Shown here: positions 1 to 13,319 of the stretch, piece by piece
Layout: the number at the start of each line of letters is the position of its first letter
How positions within the stretch are numbered: position 1 is the first letter of the stretch
Assembly (NCBI RefSeq): GCF_021560175.1
Contig: NZ_CP091110.1
Location: forward strand, 96,001-160,000
Direction: 5' to 3'
DNA length: 64,000 nucleotides
From: Neobacillus drentensis
Lineage (GTDB): Bacteria; Bacillota; Bacilli; Bacillales; Cytobacillaceae
Translations under genes and position numbers: made by a program
Notes under the pieces: model-generated
Told to the model about the DNA's origin: nothing
Databases searched by the model: none
What the model saw: only the letters and a program-made list of their open reading frames with translations

Positions 1-198
1 AGCTGGACATATGAGCCAGACAAAAAAATGTTTGTTTGATGGTTTTCTGTTTGTTTAGTTTTGAGGGAGCAATTCTCTCAAAGCTTTTTTAAATCGTTCT
101 TTGAAAACTAGATAATCGTATAGAAGAAACCAAGTAAAAACCGAGTAAAATCGCCATTTTAGTTTTTTCTCTCTATTAATATAGAGTAAAACCTTTTA
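1..198 (+). other. 16S-23S intergenic spacer, 3' part
   Basis: The stretch directly precedes 23S rRNA and shows the usual Bacillus spacer signature TCTTTGAAAACTAGATAA near 100-115. A hairpin (TTTTGAGGGAG with CTCTCAAA, about 60-92) is visible. No tRNA is seen in the visible part. The first bases, AGCTGGACATA, match the tail of the dispersed element found elsewhere in this window. The 16S gene itself lies outside. Confidence 0.85.
108..129 (+). other. 23S precursor processing stem, left arm
   Basis: CTAGATAAT and AGAAGAAA here are complementary to TTTCTTCTACATTATCTAG at 3162-3180 on the other side of 23S rRNA, forming the long stem that brackets pre-23S. In B. subtilis this kind of stem is cut by the Mini-III ribonuclease, whose gene mrnC is at 18645-19052. 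The pairing is seen directly; the cleavage is inferred from the family. Confidence 0.75.
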
Positions 199-3133
<2,935 letters not shown>

Positions 3134-3211
3134 AGTTATAAGCGAACTCGTTTTTACAACATTTCTTCTACATTATCTAGTTTTGAGAGAATGATCTCTT
3201 AATTTAATAAG

Positions 3212-3327
<116 letters not shown>

Positions 3328-3333
3328 AAAAAA

Positions 3334-3366
3334 AAAGACAATCCGTAAAGGGTTGTCTTTTTTTTG
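3334..3366 (+). terminator. Terminator of the rRNA operon, probably bidirectional
   Basis: AAAGACAATCC and GGGTTGTCTTT form a stem with a GTAAA loop, followed by a T run and preceded by an A run. It can end the rRNA transcript on the plus strand and, read in reverse, the minus-strand acyltransferase gene that ends at 3397. Confidence 0.9.
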
Positions 3367-3396
3367 CGATTTTATTTCTTTGATTAGATCGGTTAT

Positions 3397-4542
3397 TTAG
3401 AGACTTTTATTCTTAGACTGTATTCGTTTAAAATTTGTCCTATTAGCTTTAACTCCGAACAGGAATCGTGTAATGATTGTTCGTTTTATAATCAGATCAT
3501 AAATAGCAAGAGAAATAGTTAAAGTTGCAAACATTATCAACAGGTATTTATAAGGGATCTCCAGGTCTAGTCTAATGACAAAATACCCAAGTATGACTAG
3601 TACAGTTTGATGAATGATATAAACAGGGAAAGCAGCTTCATTTAAATAGGGCAGCCATTTATGCTTGAAATTTAAAAATTTATGTCCATATCCTAAAATT
3701 ACAATTAAACCAACCCAAACATTAAATGTTCTCAACACTGTTAATAAAATTGTAATTGAAGAAAGGTTATCCCCATGTGGATAACGCCATGCTAATAGAA
3801 TCCAGGCAGGTACAAAGATAAGCATACATCCCAGCATCTTAAAGCGAACCCTATTAAACATCTCTTGATATCTCTGGTCGCTGCAAGATATAAAGCCAGT
3901 TACAAAAAGTACCAAAAAGTAAAATGGGTTTTGCCCGCCGGGAGCAGGTAATAGTTGACTCAAAGTTAAAACAATAAAAAGCAAAGTAAAAAATAATGGC
4001 TTACTAAAGATGCTATTGAAGGAGGTTGTCTTTCGGTGACGTTTAAATAAATGAAAAATTGGCAATGCAGCTATTGAAAGAACAAACAGATAAAGGATAA
4101 ACCACAGATGTGCAGGAGTAAAGCTGCCGTAGTAACCAGATAAGTCAGTGAAGTCAGTAAAGAAGTTTTTTAAGAATGCAATATACGATCCTGGTGATTT
4201 TCCGCTATGATCCCAAACGGCAAAGTATCCTTGGGGTGGGACAATCAATAATACTCCCATAAACAGCGGGATGAACAAACGTGTGAATCTCTCTTTTAAA
4301 AAAAAGGGTGTAGATTTAACTCTTAGTGCGTACCAGCTGGAAGATCCCGCCAACCAGAATAGTAAGGGCATGAACCATAAGTTCGCTATGCTGATAAACC
4401 AGCTTGCTCCCCAGCTTAATCTCTCATTTTTTACATAAAAAGGATCCCAGTGATCAAACACTCTAGCGGAGTGAAAGGGAAATAACAGCAGTATTCCGCA
4501 AATCCTCAGCCAGTCAATATCATATCTACGAAAATTATCCAT
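3397..4542 (-). CDS. Membrane acyltransferase, family 3 (OpgC/OatA-like)
   Basis: This 381-residue protein has about ten hydrophobic segments and the family hallmark near its N-terminus: YDIDWLRICGILLLFPFHSARVF, with the conserved Arg and His early in helix 1. Such proteins move acyl groups across the membrane onto sugars, peptidoglycan or glucans; the substrate here cannot be told. The start is the ATG at 4542 because an AAAAGGAG site lies 7 nt before it; a TTG 18 nt upstream would put that site inside the gene. It stands alone, opposite to every other gene in the window, between the rRNA operon and ctsR, so it may be a lineage-specific insertion. Confidence 0.85.
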   Translation of the reverse strand: MDNFRRYDIDWLRICGILLLFPFHSARVFDHWDPFYVKNERLSWGASWFISIANLWFMPLLFWLAGSSSWYALRVKSTPFFLKERFTRLFIPLFMGVLLIVPPQGYFAVWDHSGKSPGSYIAFLKNFFTDFTDLSGYYGSFTPAHLWFILYLFVLSIAALPIFHLFKRHRKTTSFNSIFSKPLFFTLLFIVLTLSQLLPAPGGQNPFYFLVLFVTGFISCSDQRYQEMFNRVRFKMLGCMLIFVPAWILLAWRYPHGDNLSSITILLTVLRTFNVWVGLIVILGYGHKFLNFKHKWLPYLNEAAFPVYIIHQTVLVILGYFVIRLDLEIPYKYLLIMFATLTISLAIYDLIIKRTIITRFLFGVKANRTNFKRIQSKNKSL

Positions 4543-4706
4543 ATTATTACTCCTTTTCAAAAAATTACTTAATTTAATCTTACAATGAGAAACATTTTTT
4601 AGATAGGCGGTAATTACGAAAATAGTCGAATTATATAAAGCTTAATTTCTGGGCTTTTTAGGTTTCGCAACCGTGAAATTTGGAGAAAATCAGTAATAGT
4701 GAATCG

Positions 4707-4735
4707 TTGCATCTCCATAAAATTTTCAGTATAAT
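4707..4735 (+). promoter_or_regulatory. SigA-type promoter of the ctsR operon
   Basis: TTGCAT (4707-4712), a 17-nt spacer and a consensus TATAAT (4730-4735) lie 44 nt upstream of the ctsR start. The start point would be near 4742, inside the CtsR operator that follows. Confidence 0.85.
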
Positions 4736-4738
4736 TAA

Positions 4739-4755
4739 AGTCAAATATAGTCAAA
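4739..4755 (+). promoter_or_regulatory. CtsR operator (direct heptad repeat)
   Basis: AGTCAAA-TAT-AGTCAAA matches the CtsR box, a direct repeat of RGTCAAA separated by NAN. It covers the predicted start of transcription, so bound CtsR would block its own operon until heat or protein damage inactivates it. Confidence 0.9.
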
Positions 4756-4778
4756 GTCAGAAGATGGGAGGTGGGAAG

Positions 4779-5240
4779 ATGAGAAACATTTCCGATATTA
4801 TTGAAAAATATCTAAAGCAGGTTTTAGAAATGAGTGAAGAAGACCTTGTTGAGATTAAAAGAAGTGAAATAGCCGATAAATTTCAATGTGTTCCTTCACA
4901 AATAAACTATGTTATTAATACCCGTTTTACGATTGAACGAGGATATATTGTTGAGAGTAAACGGGGCGGCGGTGGATATATTCGGATAATGAAGGTCCAA
5001 TCCCACGACTTAGCCCATTTAATTGATCATTTGCTTTCCCTTGTTAACAATCGAATAAGTCAAGCGACTGCCGAAGACGTAATCATAAGACTTGTTCACG
5101 AGGAGGTCATTACAAAACGCGAAGCAAAAATTATGCTAAGTGTCATTGATCGTTCTGTACTATATATTGATCTTCCATTCCGCGATGAATTAAGAGCGCG
5201 AATGTTAAAAGCAATGTTAACTTCTTTAAAATATAAATAA
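4779..5240 (+). CDS. ctsR: Class III stress repressor CtsR
   Basis: CtsR is the dimeric DNA-binding repressor of clp and other heat-shock genes. The 153-residue protein shows the N-terminal winged helix-turn-helix (IADKFQCVPSQINYVINTRF, residues 31-50) and the wing RGGGGY (62-67), whose glycine loop is the heat sensor in B. subtilis. The ATG at 4779 gives the family start MRNISDIIE and has a GGGAGGTGGG site; an upstream in-frame TTG at 4680 would place promoter and operator inside the gene and is rejected. It is first in the operon with mcsA, mcsB and clpC and is autoregulated through the operator at 4739. Confidence 0.98.
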   Translation: MRNISDIIEKYLKQVLEMSEEDLVEIKRSEIADKFQCVPSQINYVINTRFTIERGYIVESKRGGGGYIRIMKVQSHDLAHLIDHLLSLVNNRISQATAEDVIIRLVHEEVITKREAKIMLSVIDRSVLYIDLPFRDELRARMLKAMLTSLKYK

Positions 5241-5267
5241 TTATGCAGCCTAAAGAGGTGAAAATAG

Positions 5268-5816
5268 ATGATTTGTCAGGAATGCAATCAAAGGCCTGCA
5301 GCACTTCATTTTACCAAAATTATTAATGGGGAAAAAACAGAAGTCCATCTATGTGAGAAGTGTGCTCATGAGAAAGGCGAAATGTTTATCTTGAACGGGG
5401 AATCGGGCTTTGCGTTTAACAACCTATTGGCAGGTTTATTAAATATTGATCCATCTTTTCAAAAGCCGAGTGAAAGTCCTTTTCAACAAGAGGAAATCCT
5501 TCAATGTCAACATTGTTCAATGACATTTCCACAATTTTTAAAAGTTGGCCGTTTTGGCTGCGCTCAATGTTATGAGACATTTAAAGATCAGTTAAAGCCT
5601 GTTTTAAGGCGCCTTCATAGCGGCAATTGGACCCATAATGGTAAAATTCCGAAAAGAATAGGCGGTGAGTTTCAACTTCGCAAACAGATTGAAGAGTTGA
5701 AATTGGAATTAAGAGAGGCTATCAGACAAGAGGAATTTGAGAAAGCAGCTGAAATTCGCGATCAAGTCCGCACATTAGAGAAACAAGTAGCTGGAAATGA
5801 AGAGGGAGGGGAATAA
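5268..5816 (+). CDS. mcsA: McsA, zinc-binding activator of the McsB arginine kinase
   Basis: McsA activates McsB and takes part in controlling CtsR. The 182-residue protein has zinc cysteine pairs at C3/C6, C29/C32, C81/C84 and C99/C102, then a UVR-type helical hairpin in the last 45 residues ([20 protein letters not shown]). The length is normal. It lies 27 nt after ctsR with an AAAGAGGTG site and ends 1 nt before the mcsB start. Confidence 0.96.
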   Translation: MICQECNQRPAALHFTKIINGEKTEVHLCEKCAHEKGEMFILNGESGFAFNNLLAGLLNIDPSFQKPSESPFQQEEILQCQHCSMTFPQFLKVGRFGCAQCYETFKDQLKPVLRRLHSGNWTHNGKIPKRIGGEFQLRKQIEELKLELREAIRQEEFEKAAEIRDQVRTLEKQVAGNEEGGE

Positions 5817-5817
5817 A

Positions 5818-6888
5818 GTGTCGGTTGAAAGATTTTTTAATCAAGCGGTCAGCTCTTGGATGAGCGAAGAAGGTCCGGATTCCGATATTGTCCTTAGTTC
5901 CCGGATTCGTCTTGCACGAAATTTTGAATCGTATAATTTCCCAACTGTTTTTTCACATGAAGAGGCAAAAGTGATTATAGATACAATGGAGGATATTCTA
6001 AAAAAATCACCAGTTGAGAACTTCGGTAAAATGGAATTATTGAAAATGGATGAAATGCAGCCTCTTCAGAAGCGGGTTTTAGTAGAAAAGCATTTAATTA
6101 GTCCACTATTGGCGGAGGATTCTCCATATGGTGCTGTTCTATTAACAGAAAATGAAGAAGTTAGTATTATGATAAATGAAGAGGACCATATTCGTATTCA
6201 GTGTTTATTTCCTGGTCTGCAATTAGCAGAAGCATTACAGGCTGCGAATGAAATAGATGATTGGCTTGAAGAACAAATCCATTATGCATTTGATGAAAAA
6301 TATGGCTATTTAACTAGTTGTCCCACTAATGTTGGCACTGGTCTTAGAGCATCTGTCATGATGCATCTGCCCGGATTAATTTTAACACAGCAAATTAATC
6401 GGATCATTCCTGCTATTCATCAGTTAGGTCTTGTGGTTAGAGGTATTTATGGAGAGGGCAGTGAAGCACTGGGGAATATTTTTCAAATTTCTAATCAGAT
6501 AACCCTGGGGAAATCAGAGGAAGATATCAGCCGGGATTTAAAGGGAGTAGCGAGTCAGCTAATTTCACAAGAAAGGTCTGCTCGTGAAGCATTACGCAAA
6601 ACTTCTAACATACAATTAGAAGACAGAGTGTTCCGCTCATTAGGGGTGTTATCTAATAGCCGAATTATTGAATCGAAGGAAGCAGCCCGCTGCCTATCGG
6701 ATGTTCGGCTTGGTATAGATATGGGGTATATAAAAAATATGCCGAAGACCATTTTAAATGAATTAATGATTTTAACCCAGCCGGGTTTTCTTCAGCAATA
6801 TGCGGGCGGTCCATTACGGCCGCATGAAAGGGATATCCGAAGAGCCGCTTTAATTAGGGACCGTATAAACTTGGAGAATGAAAAATAG
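5818..6888 (+). CDS. mcsB: Protein-arginine kinase McsB
   Basis: McsB phosphorylates arginines on damaged proteins and CtsR, marking them for ClpC-ClpP. The 356-residue protein has the ATP:guanido phosphotransferase fold: SSRIRLARN near residue 28, the [16 protein letters not shown] loop near 165, and at the C-terminus RDIRRA, the phosphoarginine-binding RDXXRA motif. The start is GTG 5818, right after the mcsA stop and 6 nt behind GGGAGGGG; this gives the usual N-terminus [15 protein letters not shown]. The in-frame ATG at 5797 lies within mcsA and is not needed. Confidence 0.97.
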   Translation: MSVERFFNQAVSSWMSEEGPDSDIVLSSRIRLARNFESYNFPTVFSHEEAKVIIDTMEDILKKSPVENFGKMELLKMDEMQPLQKRVLVEKHLISPLLAEDSPYGAVLLTENEEVSIMINEEDHIRIQCLFPGLQLAEALQAANEIDDWLEEQIHYAFDEKYGYLTSCPTNVGTGLRASVMMHLPGLILTQQINRIIPAIHQLGLVVRGIYGEGSEALGNIFQISNQITLGKSEEDISRDLKGVASQLISQERSAREALRKTSNIQLEDRVFRSLGVLSNSRIIESKEAARCLSDVRLGIDMGYIKNMPKTILNELMILTQPGFLQQYAGGPLRPHERDIRRAALIRDRINLENEK

Positions 6889-6905
6889 GTGAGGAGGAAG
6901 AGAAT

Positions 6906-9347
6906 ATGATGTTTGGACGTTTTACCGAGAGAGCACAAAAGGTTCTGGCACTGGCACAAGAGGAAGCAATTCGTCTTGGTCATAATAACATTGGAACTGA
7001 GCACGTTTTATTAGGACTTGTACGCGAAGGTGAAGGGATTGCAGCAAAAGCACTTTATGGCCTTGGGTTAGGTTCAGAAAAAATTCAAAAAGAAGTAGAG
7101 AATCTAATCGGCAAAGGACAGGAAACTTCTCAAACCATTCACTATACTCCAAGAGCTAAAAAGGTGATTGAACTATCAATGGATGAAGCTCGAAAATTAG
7201 GACACTCTTATGTGGGTACCGAGCATATTCTCCTTGGTTTAATTCGTGAAGGAGAAGGGGTAGCTGCAAGGGTATTAAATAATCTTGGCGTCAGCTTGAA
7301 TAAGGCACGTCAGCAAGTACTCCAGTTATTAGGAAGTAATGAATCCGGCTCGCACCAAGGGGGGGCTTCCGTGAGTGCTAATACACCTACACTTGACAGT
7401 CTTGCAAGAGATTTAACTGCGATTGCCCGAGAAGGCAGTCTGGATCCAGTCATTGGCCGAAGTAAAGAAATTCAACGTGTTATTGAAGTGTTAAGCCGTA
7501 GAACGAAAAATAACCCTGTATTAATTGGGGAGCCTGGTGTTGGTAAAACAGCTATTGCTGAAGGGCTTGCTCAGCAAATTGTTAACAATGAAGTACCTGA
7601 AATTCTGCGTGATAAGCGTGTCATGACTCTGGATATGGGAACGGTTGTTGCTGGAACGAAATATCGTGGAGAATTTGAGGACCGTTTGAAAAAGGTAATG
7701 GATGAAATCCGTCAAGCAGGAAACATCATTCTATTTATCGATGAGCTGCACACCTTAATCGGTGCGGGAGGCGCAGAAGGAGCAATTGATGCGTCTAATA
7801 TTCTTAAGCCATCCCTTGCACGTGGTGAGCTTCAATGTATCGGTGCGACCACACTGGATGAATACCGTAAATATATTGAAAAAGATGCTGCTCTTGAACG
7901 CCGCTTCCAGCCAATTCGGGTGGATGAACCAACAATGGAGGAATCGATTCAAATTCTAGCAGGCTTACGTGATCGATATGAAGCCCATCACCGCGTCTCG
8001 ATTACCGATGAGGCAATTGAGGCAGCTGTTAAGCTTTCAGATCGTTATATTTCTGACCGTTTCCTTCCTGACAAAGCAATTGACTTAATTGATGAAGCAG
8101 GTTCAAAGGTAAGACTTCGATCTTATACAACTCCTCCAAATTTAAAAGAGTTAGAGGTTAAATTGGAGGATGTTAGAAAAGAAAAGGATTCAGCTGTTCA
8201 AAGTCAAGAATTTGAAAAAGCGGCTTCTTTAAGAGATACAGAGCAGCGTCTCCGTGAACAGTTGGAAGAGACGAAGAAAACATGGAAAGAAAAACAAGGA
8301 AAAGAAAATAACGAAGTGACCGTAGAAGATATTGCCAGTGTGGTTTCGAGCTGGACGGGTGTACCGGTCTCTAAGCTTGCGCAAACTGAAACAGCAAAAT
8401 TACTTAATTTAGAGGAAACGTTACACTCCCGTGTCATTGGGCAAGAGGAAGCGGTTATAGCTGTTTCCAAGGCCGTTCGCCGTGCTAGAGCGGGATTAAA
8501 GGATCCAAAACGTCCAATCGGTTCATTTGTGTTCCTTGGTCCTACAGGGGTAGGGAAAACAGAATTGGCACGTGCCCTTGCGGAAGCTATGTTTGGTGAT
8601 GAGGACTCGATGATTCGAATCGATATGTCGGAGTATATGGAGAAGCACTCTACATCCCGCCTTGTGGGTTCCCCTCCTGGATATGTCGGTTATGAAGAAG
8701 GCGGGCAATTAACCGAAAAGGTTCGCAGAAAACCGTATTCTGTCATCTTGTTAGATGAAATCGAGAAGGCACATCCAGATGTCTTTAATATCCTGCTTCA
8801 AGTTCTCGAAGATGGGCGTTTAACCGATTCAAAGGGAAGAACAGTTGATTTCCGAAACACGGTCCTTATTATGACATCCAACGTGGGTGCGGAGGCATTA
8901 AAGCGAAATAAGTTTGTGGGCTTCAATATTCAAGATGGGGAACAGGATTACAAAGATATGAAGGGTAAAGTGATGGATGAGCTTAAAAAGGCCTTCCGTC
9001 CGGAATTCTTGAATCGTATCGATGAAATTATTGTCTTCCATGCGTTAGAGAAAAAGCATCTTGAGGAAATTGTCACCCTCTTATCTGATCAATTGGTAAA
9101 ACGATTAAAAGAGCAAAATATCTCACTAGAATTAACACCTGCAGCAAAAGAGAAGATCTCTCAAGAAGGCTACGACCCAGAGTATGGAGCAAGACCACTG
9201 CGCCGTGCTATTCAAAAGCATATTGAGGATCGTCTGTCTGAAGAATTATTAAAAGGGACATTATTAACGGGACAGCATGCTATAATAGATGTACTCAACG
9301 GTGAGTTCGTTGTGAGAATGGCAGAACAAACAAGTTTAGCAAAATAA
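6906..9347 (+). CDS. clpC: AAA+ unfoldase ClpC
   Basis: ClpC is the hexameric ATPase that feeds arginine-phosphorylated or adaptor-bound proteins to ClpP. The 813 residues contain two N-domain repeats (1-145), D1 with Walker A GEPGVGKT (208-215), a UVR-like middle domain (about 420-455), and D2 with Walker A GPTGVGKT near 545. The ClpP-docking tripeptide VGF sits in KFVGFN. The length matches B. subtilis ClpC. It is the last gene of the CtsR operon, 17 nt after mcsB with a GAGGAGG site, and a terminator follows at 9391. Two ATG codons adjoin at the start; the first is taken. Confidence 0.98.
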   Translation: MMFGRFTERAQKVLALAQEEAIRLGHNNIGTEHVLLGLVREGEGIAAKALYGLGLGSEKIQKEVENLIGKGQETSQTIHYTPRAKKVIELSMDEARKLGHSYVGTEHILLGLIREGEGVAARVLNNLGVSLNKARQQVLQLLGSNESGSHQGGASVSANTPTLDSLARDLTAIAREGSLDPVIGRSKEIQRVIEVLSRRTKNNPVLIGEPGVGKTAIAEGLAQQIVNNEVPEILRDKRVMTLDMGTVVAGTKYRGEFEDRLKKVMDEIRQAGNIILFIDELHTLIGAGGAEGAIDASNILKPSLARGELQCIGATTLDEYRKYIEKDAALERRFQPIRVDEPTMEESIQILAGLRDRYEAHHRVSITDEAIEAAVKLSDRYISDRFLPDKAIDLIDEAGSKVRLRSYTTPPNLKELEVKLEDVRKEKDSAVQSQEFEKAASLRDTEQRLREQLEETKKTWKEKQGKENNEVTVEDIASVVSSWTGVPVSKLAQTETAKLLNLEETLHSRVIGQEEAVIAVSKAVRRARAGLKDPKRPIGSFVFLGPTGVGKTELARALAEAMFGDEDSMIRIDMSEYMEKHSTSRLVGSPPGYVGYEEGGQLTEKVRRKPYSVILLDEIEKAHPDVFNILLQVLEDGRLTDSKGRTVDFRNTVLIMTSNVGAEALKRNKFVGFNIQDGEQDYKDMKGKVMDELKKAFRPEFLNRIDEIIVFHALEKKHLEEIVTLLSDQLVKRLKEQNISLELTPAAKEKISQEGYDPEYGARPLRRAIQKHIEDRLSEELLKGTLLTGQHAIIDVLNGEFVVRMAEQTSLAK

Positions 9348-9390
9348 ATCAAGACTTACGAATAGTTTAGTGCTTAACAACACATTGCAA

Positions 9391-9432
9391 GAGGTACACG
9401 TGAATAAAGTCAACCCGTGTGCCTCTTTTTTA
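9391..9432 (+). terminator. Terminator after clpC
   Basis: GAGGTACACG pairs with CGTGTGCCTC (one G-T pair) around a 13-nt loop and is followed by TTTTTT. It closes the ctsR-clpC operon and separates it from radA. Confidence 0.88.
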
Positions 9433-9502
9433 TTTATCAATAAATACTCAGGGTATTAGCGGGTTGGATATAATTCCATGTGGTTAGGAAAGGTTGAAGG
9501 TA

Positions 9503-10885
9503 ATGGTAAAAAGGAAAACAAAGTTCATCTGCCAAGAATGCGGTTATGAATCCCCGAAATGGATGGGGAAATGCCCAGGCTGTGGACAATGGAATAAGAT
9601 GGTTGAGGAAGTAGAAGTAACAGGAGCTCAAAGAAGAGGAGCATTTGCTCATTCACAAACCGGTTCTAATCTATTAACCAAACCAATGAAGATCAATGCA
9701 ATTGAAATGGAAAACGAACCGAGAATTTTAACTGACTTACAAGAGCTAAACCGCGTATTGGGCGGTGGTGTCGTTAAGGGCTCGTTAGTTCTAATTGGCG
9801 GTGACCCGGGAATAGGGAAATCTACACTTCTCTTGCAAGTATCCTCACAGCTCGCGAATAAAGGCAATTCTGTTCTTTACATATCTGGTGAAGAATCATT
9901 AAGACAGACAAAGCTTCGTGCGGAACGGCTGGGGATTTCCTCAGAAAACCTATTAGTTTATTCAGAAACAAACCTTGAAGAAATAAATCGGACGATTGAT
10001 AGTGAGAATCCCAGCTTTGTTATTATTGACTCTATCCAAACGATCTTCCATCCAGAGGTAACGTCAGCACCTGGAAGTGTTTCTCAGGTCCGGGAATGCA
10101 CATCGGAATTGATGAGGATCGGCAAAACCAAAGGGGTCGCCATCTTTATTGTTGGGCATGTGACCAAGGAAGGTTCTATTGCCGGGCCAAGGCTTTTAGA
10201 ACATATGGTCGATACCGTGCTTTATTTTGAAGGGGAAAGACATCATACTTACCGAATCCTTAGAGCCGTCAAAAATCGTTTTGGCTCTACAAATGAAATG
10301 GGCATTTTTGAAATGAAGGAATTTGGACTCGAAGAAGTAGAAAACCCATCAGAAATTTTCCTGGAAGAGCGATCTCGGGGGGCAGCTGGATCGACGGTTG
10401 TCGCTTCAATGGAGGGAACGCGTCCGGTTCTCGTTGAAATTCAGGCACTTATCTCCCCCACGAGTTTTGGAAATCCACGAAGAATGGCAACAGGAATTGA
10501 TCATAATCGGGTACCACTTTTAATGGCAGTCTTGGAAAAACGGGTTGGTATGCTTCTAGCCAATCAGGATGCCTATTTAAAGGTTGCTGGAGGAGTTAAG
10601 CTGGATGAACCAGCGATTGATTTAGCGATTGCCGTAAGTATTGCTTCGAGCTTTAGGGATCGCCCGACAAGACCTACCGACTGTATTATCGGTGAAGTTG
10701 GTTTGACTGGAGAGGTAAGAAGGGTGTCAAGAATTGAACAGCGCGTTCAGGAGGCAGCCAAATTAGGCTTTGAGCGCATTATTTTACCAGCTAATAATTT
10801 AAGTGGCTGGACGGGCCCAGAGGGGATTAAGCTTATAGGTGTTTCCTCCGTTAGTGAGGCACTGCAAGCAGCGTTAGGAGGGTAG
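9503..10885 (+). CDS. radA: DNA repair protein RadA
   Basis: RadA is a RecA-like ATPase that processes branched recombination intermediates. The 460-residue protein begins with a zinc finger ([18 protein letters not shown]), then Walker [11 protein letters not shown], the diagnostic KNRFG motif (KNRFGS), and a Lon-protease-like C-terminal domain. ATG 9503 is preferred to the in-frame TTG at 9494, because B. subtilis RadA also begins a few residues before the finger. It is followed 3 nt later by disA, the usual pairing. Confidence 0.96.
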   Translation: MVKRKTKFICQECGYESPKWMGKCPGCGQWNKMVEEVEVTGAQRRGAFAHSQTGSNLLTKPMKINAIEMENEPRILTDLQELNRVLGGGVVKGSLVLIGGDPGIGKSTLLLQVSSQLANKGNSVLYISGEESLRQTKLRAERLGISSENLLVYSETNLEEINRTIDSENPSFVIIDSIQTIFHPEVTSAPGSVSQVRECTSELMRIGKTKGVAIFIVGHVTKEGSIAGPRLLEHMVDTVLYFEGERHHTYRILRAVKNRFGSTNEMGIFEMKEFGLEEVENPSEIFLEERSRGAAGSTVVASMEGTRPVLVEIQALISPTSFGNPRRMATGIDHNRVPLLMAVLEKRVGMLLANQDAYLKVAGGVKLDEPAIDLAIAVSIASSFRDRPTRPTDCIIGEVGLTGEVRRVSRIEQRVQEAAKLGFERIILPANNLSGWTGPEGIKLIGVSSVSEALQAALGG

Positions 10886-10888
10886 CAG

Positions 10889-11965
10889 ATGGAAAATAAG
10901 AAACTTGGCGAGGCAACTACGGTAATTGATGTCTTACAGTTTATTGCCCCTGGTACGCCTCTTCGAGAGGGAATTGATAATGTTTTAAGAGCCAATACAG
11001 GCGGACTGATCGTAATTGGGTATAACGATAAGGTAAAAAGCATTGTGGATGGTGGATTTTCCATTAATTGCTCCTTTTCACCAAGCTTTTTATATGAACT
11101 GGCCAAAATGGATGGTGCGATCATTCTTAACGAGTTAGGTAATAAAATTCTATTTGCCAATGCCCAGCTCGCACCAAATTCTGAGATTCCTTCAACAGAA
11201 ACAGGTATGCGGCATCGCACAGCGGAAAGAGTCGCCAAACAAACGAAGGCTCTGGTCATTGCCATATCACAAAGAAGAAATGTAATTACCCTTTATCAAG
11301 GGAATTTTCGTTATTCCTTAAAGGATATTGCTGTCATTTTAACAAAAGCTAATCAAGCGATTCAGACACTGGAAAAATATAAGGTTGTTCTTGAACAAAG
11401 TATAACGAATCTAAGTATTTTAGAGTTTGAAGAGTCGGTAACGTATAATGACTTTTTACTCGTTCTTCATCGTTTTGAAATGGTCCTAAAAATAAAAAAT
11501 GAACTATTAACCTTTTTACATGAGCTGGGGACAGAAGGCAGGCTGATTCGGCTGCAAATGAATGAAATTCTAACAGACCTTGAAGAAGAAATTATCCTGA
11601 TTATTAAAGATTATGCGAATGAGCGGGATGTCCAGGCCCGGGATGTGCTTCAGCGGATGCAGTCATTGGCAACTAGCGGCACGATTGAGGACATGGTATT
11701 GTTGAAATTAATGGGCTACCTAGGCTATGTTCATCTCGAGGAAAATAAATTCCCGCGTGGTTATCGGATTCTGCATAAAATTCCGAGATTACCTTCAATT
11801 ATCATTGAGAACTTAATCACAAGTTTTGGGGAACTCACCAGCATCCTGTCAGCAACCGTGGAAGAACTTGATGATGTGGAAGGAATAGGGGAAGTACGGG
11901 CAAAGAAAATTAAAGAGGGTTTTCGCTTAATTAAAGACCGGCTATATACAGATAGATATCTATGA
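10889..11965 (+). CDS. disA: DNA-integrity scanning protein DisA, c-di-AMP synthase
   Basis: DisA makes cyclic di-AMP from two ATP and pauses at branched DNA. The 358 residues hold the DAC domain with DGA (75-77) and RHR (108-110), the catalytic signatures, a helical linker, and a C-terminal helix-hairpin-helix DNA-binding region ([19 protein letters not shown]). The length is that of B. subtilis DisA. Its start is 3 nt behind the radA stop, so the two are probably co-translated. RadA is known to inhibit DisA, which fits the pairing. Confidence 0.97.
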   Translation: MENKKLGEATTVIDVLQFIAPGTPLREGIDNVLRANTGGLIVIGYNDKVKSIVDGGFSINCSFSPSFLYELAKMDGAIILNELGNKILFANAQLAPNSEIPSTETGMRHRTAERVAKQTKALVIAISQRRNVITLYQGNFRYSLKDIAVILTKANQAIQTLEKYKVVLEQSITNLSILEFEESVTYNDFLLVLHRFEMVLKIKNELLTFLHELGTEGRLIRLQMNEILTDLEEEIILIIKDYANERDVQARDVLQRMQSLATSGTIEDMVLLKLMGYLGYVHLEENKFPRGYRILHKIPRLPSIIIENLITSFGELTSILSATVEELDDVEGIGEVRAKKIKEGFRLIKDRLYTDRYL

Positions 11966-12169
11966 AAATGATTGAAAAAGAAAATCGAGTATGCTAAAAT
12001 GTCCAGCCCCAATTTGTTTGACACAGAAATTTTCCAATGCTACCCTATGAGGAGTAAGATTTTTACAAAATGGATTAAATTCTAGAAGATGAAAATTGGA
12101 AAAAATAATCACAAAATCAAGGTTTCAATTTTGAGAATATGTTTATAATGAATTAGAGGAGGTGAAGGA

Positions 12170-13261
12170 ATGTTAAAAAGAATTGTGCAGGCATGCTTCC
12201 TCATTATTGGAGGTACGCTCGGAATCTTATTACTGCCGGAATTGTTTAAATTACTTCATATCAATGACATTCCACTGATTAATAACTCATATGTTACTGC
12301 TATTATAGGGGCTATTATTTTTTACCTTATTACCTTTTGGGCAGTAGATTATGTCTTTAATTTTATTAAATGGACGGAAGATTCTTTAGTGAAAATTCCT
12401 GTTACAGATGTATTATTTGGCAGTGTCGGATTAATTTTCGGTTTATTTGTTGCTTTTTTGATTGGTTTTGCTCTTAACGCCGTACAAGTACCCATTTTAA
12501 ATGCCGTAGCACCCATTCTATTGACGCTGTTGTTTGGTTACCTTGGCTTTCAAGTTGGTTTTAAAAAGCGTGATGAGCTATTAGGTCTATTTGGAAATCG
12601 AGGCAGCAAGAAGAAGTCCGGTGAGGAAGAAGAAGTGGATCCTGCGGCCGGCAAGGCTTTAAAAATCTTAGATACGAGTGTCATTATTGATGGCCGGGTT
12701 GCTGATATTTGTCAGACTGGCTTTTTAGAAGGAACAATTGTTATTCCGCAGTTTGTTCTTGAGGAATTACAGCATATTGCCGATTCCTCCGATGTGTTAA
12801 AACGAAATCGCGGCCGCAGAGGCTTGGATATATTAAATCGAATTCAAAAGGAATTATCCATTAAGGTCGAAATCTATGAAGGTGATTTTGATGAGATTAG
12901 CGAGGTAGACTCAAAACTCGTAAAACTGGCAAAATTAACAAGTGGAGTCCTTGTAACGAATGACTTTAACTTAAATAAAGTATGTGAATTACAAAATGTC
13001 TCGGTATTAAACATTAACGACTTAGCAAATGCAGTCAAACCGGTTGTTCTTCCGGGAGAAGAGTTAACGGTTCAAGTAATAAAAGACGGAAAAGAATATC
13101 ATCAAGGTGTCGCTTACTTAGATGACGGAACGATGATTGTGGTAGAAGAAGGAAGAGAATATATTGGGAAGAGAATTGAAGTTCTAGTAACAAGTGTTCT
13201 TCAAACCTCTGCCGGCCGAATGATATTTGCCAAACCCAAGTTGTTAGAAAAAGCACTTTAG
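12170..13261 (+). CDS. yacL: PIN-TRAM domain membrane protein YacL
   Basis: The 363-residue protein has four N-terminal membrane segments (about 1-125), a PIN nuclease-like domain starting at [14 protein letters not shown] with conserved acidic residues, and a TRAM RNA-binding domain at the end. No specific function is established for the family; an RNA-directed nuclease at the membrane is the usual guess. The start ATG follows TAGAGGAGGTGAAGG. A TATAAT at 12144-12149 lies just upstream but no good -35 box is spaced for it, so its own promoter is only possible. The place between disA and ispD is conserved in Bacillus. Confidence 0.93.
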   Translation: MLKRIVQACFLIIGGTLGILLLPELFKLLHINDIPLINNSYVTAIIGAIIFYLITFWAVDYVFNFIKWTEDSLVKIPVTDVLFGSVGLIFGLFVAFLIGFALNAVQVPILNAVAPILLTLLFGYLGFQVGFKKRDELLGLFGNRGSKKKSGEEEEVDPAAGKALKILDTSVIIDGRVADICQTGFLEGTIVIPQFVLEELQHIADSSDVLKRNRGRRGLDILNRIQKELSIKVEIYEGDFDEISEVDSKLVKLAKLTSGVLVTNDFNLNKVCELQNVSVLNINDLANAVKPVVLPGEELTVQVIKDGKEYHQGVAYLDDGTMIVVEEGREYIGKRIEVLVTSVLQTSAGRMIFAKPKLLEKAL

Positions 13262-13269
13262 AAAGAAAA

Positions 13270-13296
13270 GCTGCAGTGCCTTTTAGGTACTGCAGC
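13270..13296 (+). repeat. Hairpin between yacL and ispD
   Basis: GCTGCAGTGCC and GGTACTGCAGC form a near-perfect stem with a short loop (TTTTA). No T run follows, so it is more likely an intercistronic stabiliser or weak attenuator than a full terminator. Confidence 0.6.
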
Positions 13297-13319
13297 GAGA
13301 CAGATAGAGAGGTATATGT

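Noticed and set aside
4680-4778. N-terminal extension of CtsR from TTG 4680
   Set aside because: It would contain the promoter and the CtsR operator, and the family starts at MRNISDIIE.
10747-11265. 172-codon antisense frame across radA and disA
   Set aside because: Both plus-strand genes are well supported through the whole stretch, and the antisense product has no recognisable domain.
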